A stretch of 19,641 bases of DNA from NCBI GenBank assembly GCA_029238555.1, contig JAQWFV010000076.1:1-19641 (forward strand), written 5' to 3'. Made by a program: the position numbers and the translations under genes. The DNA is from Flavobacteriaceae bacterium (GTDB lineage Bacteria; Bacteroidota; Bacteroidia; Flavobacteriales; Flavobacteriaceae). The notes below the pieces were generated by a model. The model saw nothing but the letters and a program-made list of their open reading frames with translations, had not been told where the DNA came from and searched no databases. Below, piece by piece: positions 7,860-14,585 of this stretch (position 1 is its first letter; the number at the start of each line of letters is the position of its first letter).

Positions 7860-8635
7860 TAAAGCAATTTTCACATCATACACTGATCAATAGGTTTCTT
7901 TGGGTTTTTTTAGGGATAATGTTATATTCATGTACAATGGGAAAAACTGAAAATCCTATGATTATAGGGCACAGGGGTGCAATGGGTTATGAAACTGAAA
8001 ATACTATAGCTTCTATTGAAAAAGCGGTAGCGTTAGGAGCACCTATGATAGAGATAGATGTTTTTCAGATTGCCAGTGGTGAATTGGTTGTCTTTCATGA
8101 CAATGAATTGGATCGCTTGTCTAATACTTCAGGGCCTATTACTTCCTTTACATGGGAAGCACTGCAAGAAGTCGTTTTAGAAGGAGGTCATAGCATACCC
8201 CTTTTACAGACTGTTTTGGATCAATTGGCTGGAAGGGCTGCATTGAATATTGAACTTAAAGGCCCTAACACCGCCGCTCCAGTGGCTAGTTTACTAAAAG
8301 CGTATCTTTCTAACGGTACTTGGAAAGAAGAAGATCTTTTGATTTCTAGTTTTGATTGGAACTTACTGTTGGAAACAAGGGACTTTCTTCCTGAGATTTC
8401 TATTGGTGTCCTTACAGAAGCGCATCCATTAGAGGCTATTCCAACGGCTAAAGAACTAAGTGCGCTGTCAATTAATCCCTATTACAAGGATTTAGATGCC
8501 GCTATTGTAGCTCAAATTCATGCAGCCGGTTTTAAGGTATATACCTGGACGGTGAATGCTCCAGAAGATTTAAAAAAAGTAAAGAAATTGGGTGTAGACG
8601 CTGTTTTCACGAACTTTCCTGACCGTTCTTTTTAA
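7856..8635 (+). CDS. Glycerophosphodiester phosphodiesterase-like lipoprotein
   Basis: A 259-residue GDPD-family TIM-barrel protein. Catalytic features are visible: GHRG (His39, Arg40), ENT at 48-50, EIDV (Glu66, Asp68 for metal), FHDNELDR (His81) and the later IELK strand. Proteins of this family hydrolyse glycerophosphodiesters to glycerol-3-phosphate and an alcohol. The N-terminus has a hydrophobic stretch ending LYSC, so Cys26 is a probable lipidation site and the enzyme likely sits in the envelope. The long pre-sequence before the hydrophobic core (MIKQFSHHTLINR) is slightly unusual but still plausible. It overlaps the GH65 gene by 4 bp and the following flavoprotein gene by 1 bp (TAATG), so all three are probably translated from one message. 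Its link to sugar use is not obvious. It may scavenge phospholipid head groups, or simply share the operon. Confidence 0.9.
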   Translation: MIKQFSHHTLINRFLWVFLGIMLYSCTMGKTENPMIIGHRGAMGYETENTIASIEKAVALGAPMIEIDVFQIASGELVVFHDNELDRLSNTSGPITSFTWEALQEVVLEGGHSIPLLQTVLDQLAGRAALNIELKGPNTAAPVASLLKAYLSNGTWKEEDLLISSFDWNLLLETRDFLPEISIGVLTEAHPLEAIPTAKELSALSINPYYKDLDAAIVAQIHAAGFKVYTWTVNAPEDLKKVKKLGVDAVFTNFPDRSF

Positions 8636-9882
8636 TGATAGATGTGGCCATTATAGGAGGCGGTGCAGCGGGATATTATGCGGCTATTCAGACCGCTATG
8701 CTCAATCCTAGCTTGAGAATTGCCCTATTTGAAAAAGGAGCTTTAGGCTTAGAGAAAGTGAAAATATCGGGCGGGGGTAGGTGTAATGTCACCCACGACG
8801 CAATGGAGCCAGATGACTTAGTGACCCACTACCCCAGAGGTGAAAAAGCCTTGCTGGGACCTTTCCATCATTACGGTCCAAAGGAAGTGATTGCTTTTTT
8901 TGAATCACAGGGGGTCCCTTTAAAAATTGAATCAGATGGAAGAATGTTCCCTGTGGCCAATACTTCTCAAGCAATCATGGATTGTTTTACTTCTTTGAGG
9001 ATAAAGCTAGGGATTAGCTTATATTCAAAAACTGCGGTTAAATCCATTGAACCACTTAATGCGTCTGGCTGGAATATTATTACAGCAACAGAAACTTACT
9101 GTGCCAAAAAGGTCCTGATGGCCACGGGGAGCAGTCCCAAAATGATTCGAATGCTCCAAGAATTAGGACATGGGGTAGAAGCTGCAGTACCCTCTTTGTT
9201 TACTTTTAATATCAAAGATCCAAGAATTGAAGGTTTGGCGGGTTTAAGTACTCCTGCAGTGGTACATTTAAAATTGCCCGGTGTAAAGCAGAAAAAAGCC
9301 CTTCATGCTCAGGGTCCCTTGCTTATTACCCATTGGGGACTTAGTGGACCTGCTATTTTAAAACTCTCTGCTTGGGGTGCGCGTTTGTTAAATGGATTGG
9401 ACTACGATTTTACTATAAGTGTCAATTTTTTACCTGAGTATAAACATGCGCAAGAGGTCCTTGAAGCGCTGCATACTTTAAAGAAAAAAGATTCTAAAAA
9501 AACACTGATGAAGTGGGTTCCATTTGGACTTCCCAAGCGTTTGTGGCAAAGTTTGTTAATGCATATAGCAATTCCTTCGGATTTAATTTGGGCCAATATG
9601 ACAAAAACCCAACTTCAATCACTGTCAGAAATCCTAAGTGCGTCAGATTTCGAAGTTAAAGGTAAAAGCACTTTTAAAGAGGAGTTTGTGACTGCTGGTG
9701 GTATAAAATTAAAAGAAGTCTCTTTTACAGACGTTCAAAGCAAAAAATTTCCAGGTTTATATTTTGCTGGGGAACTTTTAAATATTGACGCCATTACTGG
9801 GGGGTTTAATTTTCAGAATGCATGGACCACCGCTTATTTAGCAGCAAAAGGAATGGTGCAAAGCCTTGAGGGATCTAATTAA
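8635..9882 (+). CDS. BaiN/HI0933-family FAD-dependent oxidoreductase
   Basis: A 415-residue flavoprotein of the HI0933/YhiN/BaiN family (annotated variously as NAD(P)/FAD-dependent or aminoacetone oxidase-like). The N-terminal dinucleotide-binding motif is VAIIGGGAAGYYAA (4-17). It is followed by the family signature ISGGGRCNVTH (44-54). The C-terminal FAD-binding signature is FAGELLNIDAITGGFNFQNAW (377-397), preceded by TAGGIKLKEVSF. The middle holds the inserted beta-barrel and helical domain typical of the family. The real substrate is unknown for most members; the BaiN bile-acid reductase role belongs to gut Clostridia and should not be carried over. Its start overlaps the lipoprotein stop by one base and its 3' end overlaps the convergent tspO by 8 bp, with no terminator between the two. 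Confidence 0.92.
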   Translation: MIDVAIIGGGAAGYYAAIQTAMLNPSLRIALFEKGALGLEKVKISGGGRCNVTHDAMEPDDLVTHYPRGEKALLGPFHHYGPKEVIAFFESQGVPLKIESDGRMFPVANTSQAIMDCFTSLRIKLGISLYSKTAVKSIEPLNASGWNIITATETYCAKKVLMATGSSPKMIRMLQELGHGVEAAVPSLFTFNIKDPRIEGLAGLSTPAVVHLKLPGVKQKKALHAQGPLLITHWGLSGPAILKLSAWGARLLNGLDYDFTISVNFLPEYKHAQEVLEALHTLKKKDSKKTLMKWVPFGLPKRLWQSLLMHIAIPSDLIWANMTKTQLQSLSEILSASDFEVKGKSTFKEEFVTAGGIKLKEVSFTDVQSKKFPGLYFAGELLNIDAITGGFNFQNAWTTAYLAAKGMVQSLEGSN

Positions 9883-10348
9883 GCCACCAAATAGCAGTGT
9901 TTAAAGCAGTGGCAAAAGCCACCCAAGCCATGTAAGGAAGTAGCAGATAGGCTGCTTTTGGAAGGACTATTTTAAACCATTTAAAATTAAACAACAGCAA
10001 AACATTCAGGCCTAAGATTACAACCAAGGCTATTAAAGGATTTTTTAAGCCAAAAAATGTAATGGACCAAAGTGCGTTGAGTAAGAGTTGAAATAAAAAA
10101 TGGTAGAGGGCAGTTTTCACCCAAACATGATAGTATCCCTTTGCCCAAACCAATCCCGCAGCTATACCCATCATAATATACAAGATGCTCCATACGGGTG
10201 CAAATACCCAGTTGGGTGGGTTAAAAAAAGGCTTTTCAAGGCCTACATACCAATCATTCACAGAACTTTGGGTAGCAAAACTAGATAAAAAACCCACCAA
10301 AAGACAGATCGTTACGGAGATGAAGATATAGTATAAAGTTTTTTTCAA
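9875..10348 (-). CDS. tspO: TspO/MBR family membrane protein
   Basis: A 157-residue member of the TspO (peripheral benzodiazepine receptor-like) family with five predicted membrane helices, roughly 5-25, 48-68, 79-99, 104-124 and 133-153. Family landmarks are YVGLEKPFFNPPNWVFAPVW (34-53), YIMMGIAAGLVW, the helix-3 segment LNALWSITFFG (90-100) and the C-terminal PYMAWVAFATALNTAIWWLN (138-157). TspO proteins bind porphyrins, and in bacteria they are linked to tetrapyrrole handling, light or stress responses. The function in this organism is not shown by context. The start is TTG (10346-10348): no in-frame ATG lies upstream, and the next Met is at residue 59. The gene is transcribed toward the BaiN-like gene and overlaps its end by 8 bp. 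It is divergent from the mevalonate cluster. Confidence 0.93.
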   Translation of the reverse strand: MKKTLYYIFISVTICLLVGFLSSFATQSSVNDWYVGLEKPFFNPPNWVFAPVWSILYIMMGIAAGLVWAKGYYHVWVKTALYHFLFQLLLNALWSITFFGLKNPLIALVVILGLNVLLLFNFKWFKIVLPKAAYLLLPYMAWVAFATALNTAIWWLN

Positions 10349-10445
10349 GGGGCAGTCATTTTTAAGTGTACTAAAATACCAAAAATAAGCATGCTTTGTT
10401 TATTTATATTACTTAAAAGCTTCCACATAATAGATTCATATGCTG

Positions 10446-10453
10446 TATATTTG
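10446..10453 (+). promoter_or_regulatory. -7 promoter element for the mevalonate cluster
   Basis: TATATTTG fully matches the Bacteroidota -7 consensus TAnnTTTG and ends 15 bp before the mvaD start codon, implying a very short leader. No clear TTTG is present at -33; TTCC at 10421-10424 is the closest at 21 bp spacing. It lies in the 120-bp gap divergent from tspO. Confidence 0.45.
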
Positions 10454-10468
10454 TGGTAAAATTTTTCT

Positions 10469-11584
10469 ATGGAAGCTGTTGGCTTTATACCTACATCTCA
10501 ACAAGTAGTAATCACAGACAAAACAGTCACTTGGTCTGCTCCAAGTAATATTGCTTTGGTTAAATACTGGGGGAAATACGATCCTCAAATCCCAGCAAAT
10601 CCTTCCCTTAGTTTTACCTTAAACCATTGTAAAACAAAGACTTCAGTTGCTTTGGCTCACATAAACATAGAGAGTGATAAAAGCGCTCAGGAATTTTCTT
10701 TTGAATTTTCTTTTGAAGGTGCTCCAAAGCCAGATTTTCATCCAAAAATAGCGTCTTTTTTTGCCAGGGTGGTAGACTATTTACCCTTTTTAAAAGCGTA
10801 TCATATCATCATTCACAGTGAGAATACCTTTCCGCATTCTAGTGGAATAGCCTCGTCTGCAAGTGCTATGGCAGCACTTTCTCTCTGCTTACTCGAGTTG
10901 TCAAATGAATTTCCCTCCAATAATAAAAATGATTTTTCAGAAGCATTTTATGCAAAAGCTTCTTTTTTAGCAAGACTCGGTTCGGGTAGTGCTGCTAGAA
11001 GTATTAGAGGTCCTTTAATGCAATGGGGAAAAACAGCTGTTTTTGAATCGAGTCAAGACTTAATAGCAGTGCCATTTAACCAAGAATTAGCACCTATTTT
11101 TAAAAATTTCCAGGACACTATTTTACTGGTAGACAAAGGAGAAAAGCTGGTGAGCAGTACAGTCGGTCACGGTTTAATGGAAAACCATCCTTTTGCTGAA
11201 GCAAGGTTTCAACAGGCCCATGATCAATTGGCCGTATTGACTCAGGCCTTGGTCTCTGGAGATATGAAAAAGTTTATAGGTATAGTGGAGTCAGAGGCAT
11301 TAACGCTTCATGCAATGATGCTTACAAGCAATCCTTATTTTATTTTGATGAAGCCTGGAACCTTATCCATCATTGAAAAAATTTGGGCTTTTAGAAAATT
11401 GACCCAAATACCGGTTTGTTTTACTTTAGATGCAGGAGCAAATGTGCATCTGTTATATCCAGAAATGCATAAAGAGCAGCTGCTTCAATTTATTGAAAAC
11501 GAATTAGTTGTACATTGTCAAAATGGACAGTATATTTGTGATCAGGTAGGAAGTGGAAGCACATCTCACACAGAAGCACCTTAA
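10469..11584 (+). CDS. mvaD: Diphosphomevalonate decarboxylase
   Basis: A 371-residue GHMP-superfamily enzyme that converts mevalonate diphosphate to isopentenyl diphosphate, with ATP use and CO2 release, in the cytoplasm. The N-terminal signature SAPSNIALVKYWGK lies at 23-36, the ATP-binding loop HSSGIASSASAMAAL at 123-137, the family motif GSGSAARSI at 171-179, and the segment LDAGANVHLLY supplies the catalytic aspartate Asp321. The length is slightly above the usual 320-350 because of N-terminal residues and an insertion with a repeated FSFEFSFEG stretch (76-84). Mevalonate kinase follows 13 bp downstream, which supports the isoprenoid role. Bacteroidota commonly use the mevalonate pathway. 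A phosphomevalonate decarboxylase role is conceivable but less likely given the intact motifs. Confidence 0.94.
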   Translation: MEAVGFIPTSQQVVITDKTVTWSAPSNIALVKYWGKYDPQIPANPSLSFTLNHCKTKTSVALAHINIESDKSAQEFSFEFSFEGAPKPDFHPKIASFFARVVDYLPFLKAYHIIIHSENTFPHSSGIASSASAMAALSLCLLELSNEFPSNNKNDFSEAFYAKASFLARLGSGSAARSIRGPLMQWGKTAVFESSQDLIAVPFNQELAPIFKNFQDTILLVDKGEKLVSSTVGHGLMENHPFAEARFQQAHDQLAVLTQALVSGDMKKFIGIVESEALTLHAMMLTSNPYFILMKPGTLSIIEKIWAFRKLTQIPVCFTLDAGANVHLLYPEMHKEQLLQFIENELVVHCQNGQYICDQVGSGSTSHTEAP

Positions 11585-11597
11585 AAAATTACACCCT

Positions 11598-12536
11598 ATG
11601 AAAGGCCCACTTTTTTACGCGAAGATTTTACTTTTTGGAGAGTACGGGATTATTAAAGATTCTAAAGGCCTTTCCATCCCTTATAATGCTGCAAAAGGCG
11701 CTTTAATTATTCCTAAAAATGCAGCAGAGAGTCATTCGAGTTCTAACCAAAGTTTGGCTGGATTTGCCAAGCATTTGGCTGCATTACAAGAAAAAGATCC
11801 AGCGGTGTTTTCTTTTGATTTAGACCGCTTACAACAAGACATTTCCAATGGATTGTATTTTGATTCTTCTATCCCTCAGGGATATGGAATTGGAAGTAGC
11901 GGAGCTTTAGTCGCAGCTATTTATGACAATTATGCACAACGCAAAATCACTGTTTTAGAGAATTTAACCCGAGAAAAATTACTTGAACTAAAAGAACTCT
12001 TTGGAACAATGGAATCTTTTTTCCATGGAAAATCCTCAGGTTTAGACCCATTGAATTCCTATTTGAGCTTGCCTATTTTAATACATGCTCAAGACCATAT
12101 AGCTTCTACGGCCATTCCATCTCAGCACACTGCGGGTAAGGGAGCCGTTTTTCTTCTAGATTCAGGTCAAGTTGGAGAAACCGCCCCAATGGTTCAATTG
12201 TTCATGGAGCAAATGAAGCAAGAGGGTTTCAGAAACATGCTTAAAGATCAGTTTATAAAACATACAGACGCTTGTGTAGAAGACTTTGTCAATGGCAACG
12301 TAAGCTCTTTATTTTCAAATATTCGTCAATTGTCTAAGGTAGTCCTAGACCACTTTAAACCGATGATTCCAACAGAATTTCACGCGCTTTGGCAAGAGGG
12401 ACTAAAAACAAATGATTACTACTTAAAGCTATGTGGCTCTGGTGGTGGAGGCTATATATTAGGGTTTACGCCAGATCTCGAAAAAGCCCAAAAAGCCTTA
12501 AAGAATTACCATTTAGAAGTCGTTTATAATTTTTAA
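11598..12536 (+). CDS. mvk: Mevalonate kinase (GHMP family)
   Basis: A 312-residue GHMP kinase phosphorylating mevalonate. The opening YAKILLFGEYGII holds Lys9 and the GEY motif typical of mevalonate kinases. The ATP loop is PQGYGIGSSGALVAA (93-107). The segment MESFFHGKSSGLDPLNSYL places Glu139 and Asp150 where the magnesium ligand and catalytic base of mevalonate kinases lie. The C-terminal GHMP motif LCGSGGGGYILGF begins near residue 278. I take the ATG at 11598, 13 bp after the mvaD stop, rather than an in-frame GTG at 11553 inside mvaD; the latter would add 15 residues before the conserved start. The prenyltransferase gene begins 9 bp after the stop, so the cluster reads as one operon. 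No phosphomevalonate kinase is present in the window. Confidence 0.9.
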   Translation: MKGPLFYAKILLFGEYGIIKDSKGLSIPYNAAKGALIIPKNAAESHSSSNQSLAGFAKHLAALQEKDPAVFSFDLDRLQQDISNGLYFDSSIPQGYGIGSSGALVAAIYDNYAQRKITVLENLTREKLLELKELFGTMESFFHGKSSGLDPLNSYLSLPILIHAQDHIASTAIPSQHTAGKGAVFLLDSGQVGETAPMVQLFMEQMKQEGFRNMLKDQFIKHTDACVEDFVNGNVSSLFSNIRQLSKVVLDHFKPMIPTEFHALWQEGLKTNDYYLKLCGSGGGGYILGFTPDLEKAQKALKNYHLEVVYNF

Positions 12537-12545
12537 TTCCAAATT

Positions 12546-13451
12546 ATGGCCCAAAGTCCTCTATCGCGGTTCGCTTTAAAGGGACTCGCATTTTTTTCTG
12601 TGCTTAGAGGGTACAACATAGCCCTAATAGTATTGGCTCAATACCTGTGTTCTATTTTTATCTTAGCCCCAGATAAACCTTTAAAAGCACTTCTTTTAGA
12701 CCCTGATCTAGCATTATTGGTCTTGTCTACGGCTATAGTCATAGGTAGTGGTTACATCATCAACAGTTTTTACGATGCAGAAAAAGACCTCATAAACAGG
12801 CCTAGGAAAACACTGTTAGACCGTCTTATATCCCAACGTGCCAAAATAACCGCCTATTTCACAGGAAATTTTATAGCTGTTTTTATGGCCAGTGCGGTAT
12901 CTTTCAGAGCAGTGGTGTTTTTCTCTGCTTACATTTTTGGTATTTGGCTGTACTCTCATAAGTTAAAGAGAATCGCTTTTGTGGGAAACCTAGTATCTGC
13001 TAGCTTGGCGATTACGCCATTTTTCACGGTGTTTGTGTATTATAAAAATCTGGCTCCTGTGATCTTTGTTCATGCCGTCTTTCTTTTTCTACTCATCTTG
13101 GCCAAGGAAATGGTCAAGGATTTAGAAAACCTCACTGGAGACCTCACTCAGAATTACAAAACAGTAGCGGTGCGCTATGGCACTAGATTCTCTAAGTACT
13201 GTATTAGTTTGTTACTCATTGCCACCGCCCTACCGACCTATGCATTGATTCGCTATTTCAATGTCGGGGCTATGGATGTATATTTTAAAGGGACATTTAT
13301 TTTGGTCATCTTGGCAGTAATTGCCCTTTGGTGGGCCCATCAAAAGCAACATTATCTAGGCATTCACAACCTACTAAAGTTCATTATAGTGGCAGGTGTT
13401 TTTGGTATCTTATTGATAGATCCAGACCTATTATTACGCAGGTTTATTTAA
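12546..13451 (+). CDS. UbiA-family prenyltransferase (geranylgeranylglycerol-phosphate geranylgeranyltransferase-like)
   Basis: A 301-residue integral-membrane UbiA-superfamily protein with about eight or nine hydrophobic helices. The first Asp-rich motif is NSFYDAEKD (73-81: Asn73, Asp77, Asp81). The second is KEMVKDLENLTGD (187-199: Glu188, Asp192, Asp199). These bind the magnesium-diphosphate of a polyprenyl donor. Flavobacterial homologues are commonly annotated as geranylgeranylglycerol-phosphate geranylgeranyltransferase, the second prenyl transfer of archaeal-type ether lipids. Its position directly after two mevalonate-pathway genes fits an isoprenoid-lipid role. Other UbiA reactions (menaquinone, heme O) are possible, but the second motif with KDLEN..GD fits the lipid group better, from memory of the family. 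The actual acceptor is not proven here. It starts 9 bp after mevalonate kinase. Confidence 0.85.
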   Translation: MAQSPLSRFALKGLAFFSVLRGYNIALIVLAQYLCSIFILAPDKPLKALLLDPDLALLVLSTAIVIGSGYIINSFYDAEKDLINRPRKTLLDRLISQRAKITAYFTGNFIAVFMASAVSFRAVVFFSAYIFGIWLYSHKLKRIAFVGNLVSASLAITPFFTVFVYYKNLAPVIFVHAVFLFLLILAKEMVKDLENLTGDLTQNYKTVAVRYGTRFSKYCISLLLIATALPTYALIRYFNVGAMDVYFKGTFILVILAVIALWWAHQKQHYLGIHNLLKFIIVAGVFGILLIDPDLLLRRFI

Positions 13452-13475
13452 TCGCTCCAATCTAAAACAATACAC

Positions 13476-13483
13476 TACCTTTG
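13476..13483 (+). promoter_or_regulatory. -7 promoter element for the pseudouridine synthase gene
   Basis: TACCTTTG is a full match to TAnnTTTG and sits 16 bp before the start codon, in the 48-bp gap after the prenyltransferase gene. This suggests the gene has its own promoter besides read-through from upstream. A good -33 element is not visible. Confidence 0.45.
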
Positions 13484-13499
13484 CACAAAATAAGAAGCA

Positions 13500-14504
13500 A
13501 TGGGGCGTAATAATTTTGACGGCGATAAAAAAGCCTCTGGACGTGGGTCTGGAACGTTTAGAAAAACGAGTAGTGCTAGGGGAAACTCCCCTATAAAGAA
13601 AGGGAACAGTGGTCCTTTTAGCAAAAGTGGTTCGGAGGAGCCTTCTTCTAATGCACGTTTAAAGCCAGCTGGGTCAAATAAAAAAGGCTACAGAAAGACA
13701 GTCAATAAAGACACATTTGCTAGCGGTACACAAGCAAAAGGACCAAAATCAGTAGCTAATACTCCGGCTAAACCAGCCAAAAAGGTAGACGACAATTCGA
13801 TCCGTTTAAATAGGTATATTTCAAATTCTGGGGTGTGCTCTAGAAGAGAAGCAGATATTTTTATTGCTGCCGGAAGTGTCAAAGTCAACGGAAAAGCAGT
13901 CACTGAAATGGGCTATAGGGTAGCTCTTTCAGATGTGGTTAGCTTTGACGGTATTACCTTAAATCCTGAGAAAAGAGCCTATATTTTATTAAACAAGCCC
14001 AAAGATTTTGACAGTGCTTCCACAGATGCATCGCACCCTAAATCTGCCCTTGGCTTGGTTGCAAATGCCACCAAATCTAAGATCAAACCCGTGGGTCGTT
14101 TAGACAAATCAGCCTCTGGATTGTTACTCTTCACCAACGATGGTGAATTACAAACCAAACTCACTAAGCCAAAGAATGGTTTTAGAAAAATATACCACGC
14201 TACTTTGGGTAGGTCCTTAAAAGCAGACGATCTTGAGAAAATCAGAAAAGGAGTTGTTTTAGAAGACGGTCCTGTTCGTGTGCATGAAATCTCTCCTATT
14301 GAAGGAGCTCCTGCCACTGAAGTAGGTATTGAGATTCTAAGTGCTAAAAATAACATCATTAAACGATTGTTTGAGCATTTGGGATATGAGCTCATTAAAT
14401 TAGACCGGGTGGTGTATGCAGGTCTTACGAAGAAAGACCTACCAAGGGGTCAGTGGCGTGCCCTTACGGAGCAAGAAATTATTAACTTAAAAATGATTCA
14501 GTAA
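13500..14504 (+). CDS. RluB/RluE/RluF-family rRNA pseudouridine synthase with long charged N-terminal tail
   Basis: A 334-residue protein in three parts. Residues 1-98 are low-complexity, rich in Gly, Ser, Lys, Arg and Pro, and probably disordered and RNA-binding. Residues 101-150 form an S4 RNA-binding domain (RLNRYISNSGVCSRREAD, then VKVNG). The pseudouridine synthase domain follows, with the catalytic motif VGRLDKSASGLLLFTNDGEL (198-217) holding Asp202, and a C-terminal FEHLGYELIKLDRVVYAGL. The expected role is isomerising uridine in 23S rRNA. Two normally conserved segments look altered: after YILLNKP the sequence reads KDFDSASTDASHPKSALGLV, and the usual GRNRxVRRxF-like motif reads AKNNIIKRLF (282-291). 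Basic N-terminal tails are common in flavobacterial members. The gene ends just before a strong terminator. Confidence 0.9.
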   Translation: MGRNNFDGDKKASGRGSGTFRKTSSARGNSPIKKGNSGPFSKSGSEEPSSNARLKPAGSNKKGYRKTVNKDTFASGTQAKGPKSVANTPAKPAKKVDDNSIRLNRYISNSGVCSRREADIFIAAGSVKVNGKAVTEMGYRVALSDVVSFDGITLNPEKRAYILLNKPKDFDSASTDASHPKSALGLVANATKSKIKPVGRLDKSASGLLLFTNDGELQTKLTKPKNGFRKIYHATLGRSLKADDLEKIRKGVVLEDGPVRVHEISPIEGAPATEVGIEILSAKNNIIKRLFEHLGYELIKLDRVVYAGLTKKDLPRGQWRALTEQEIINLKMIQ

Positions 14505-14522
14505 GCTTCATTTTTAATCTAT

Positions 14523-14560
14523 AAAAAGAGCGGCCTTGTCAAAACAAGGCCGCTCTTTTT
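14523..14560. terminator. Bidirectional intrinsic terminator between convergent operons
   Basis: A perfect 16-bp inverted repeat (AAAAAGAGCGGCCTTG at 14523-14538 and its complement at 14545-14560) encloses the 6-base loop TCAAAA. The GC-rich core is flanked by five A's on one side and five T's on the other, so it should work on both strands. It ends the rightward mevalonate/pseudouridine synthase cluster (stop at 14504) and the leftward arginine operon (stop at 14586). Confidence 0.93.
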
Positions 14561-14585
14561 GATTTAGATTCATACCTAAGTCTTA

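Noticed and set aside
8635..9882. Bile-acid reductase function for the BaiN-like flavoprotein
   Set aside because: The name comes from gut Clostridia. The motifs identify only the broad HI0933 family, and nothing nearby concerns steroids.
11553..11597. GTG start for mevalonate kinase inside mvaD
   Set aside because: The 15 added residues lie within mvaD and precede a conserved N-terminus that fits the ATG at 11598.
13979..14395. 138-codon open frame on the minus strand inside the pseudouridine synthase gene
   Set aside because: It is antisense to a well-supported gene, shows no family motif, and is explained by the coding bias of the opposite strand. The same holds for the other antisense frames, such as 6963-7238, 17094-17372 and 18130-18411.
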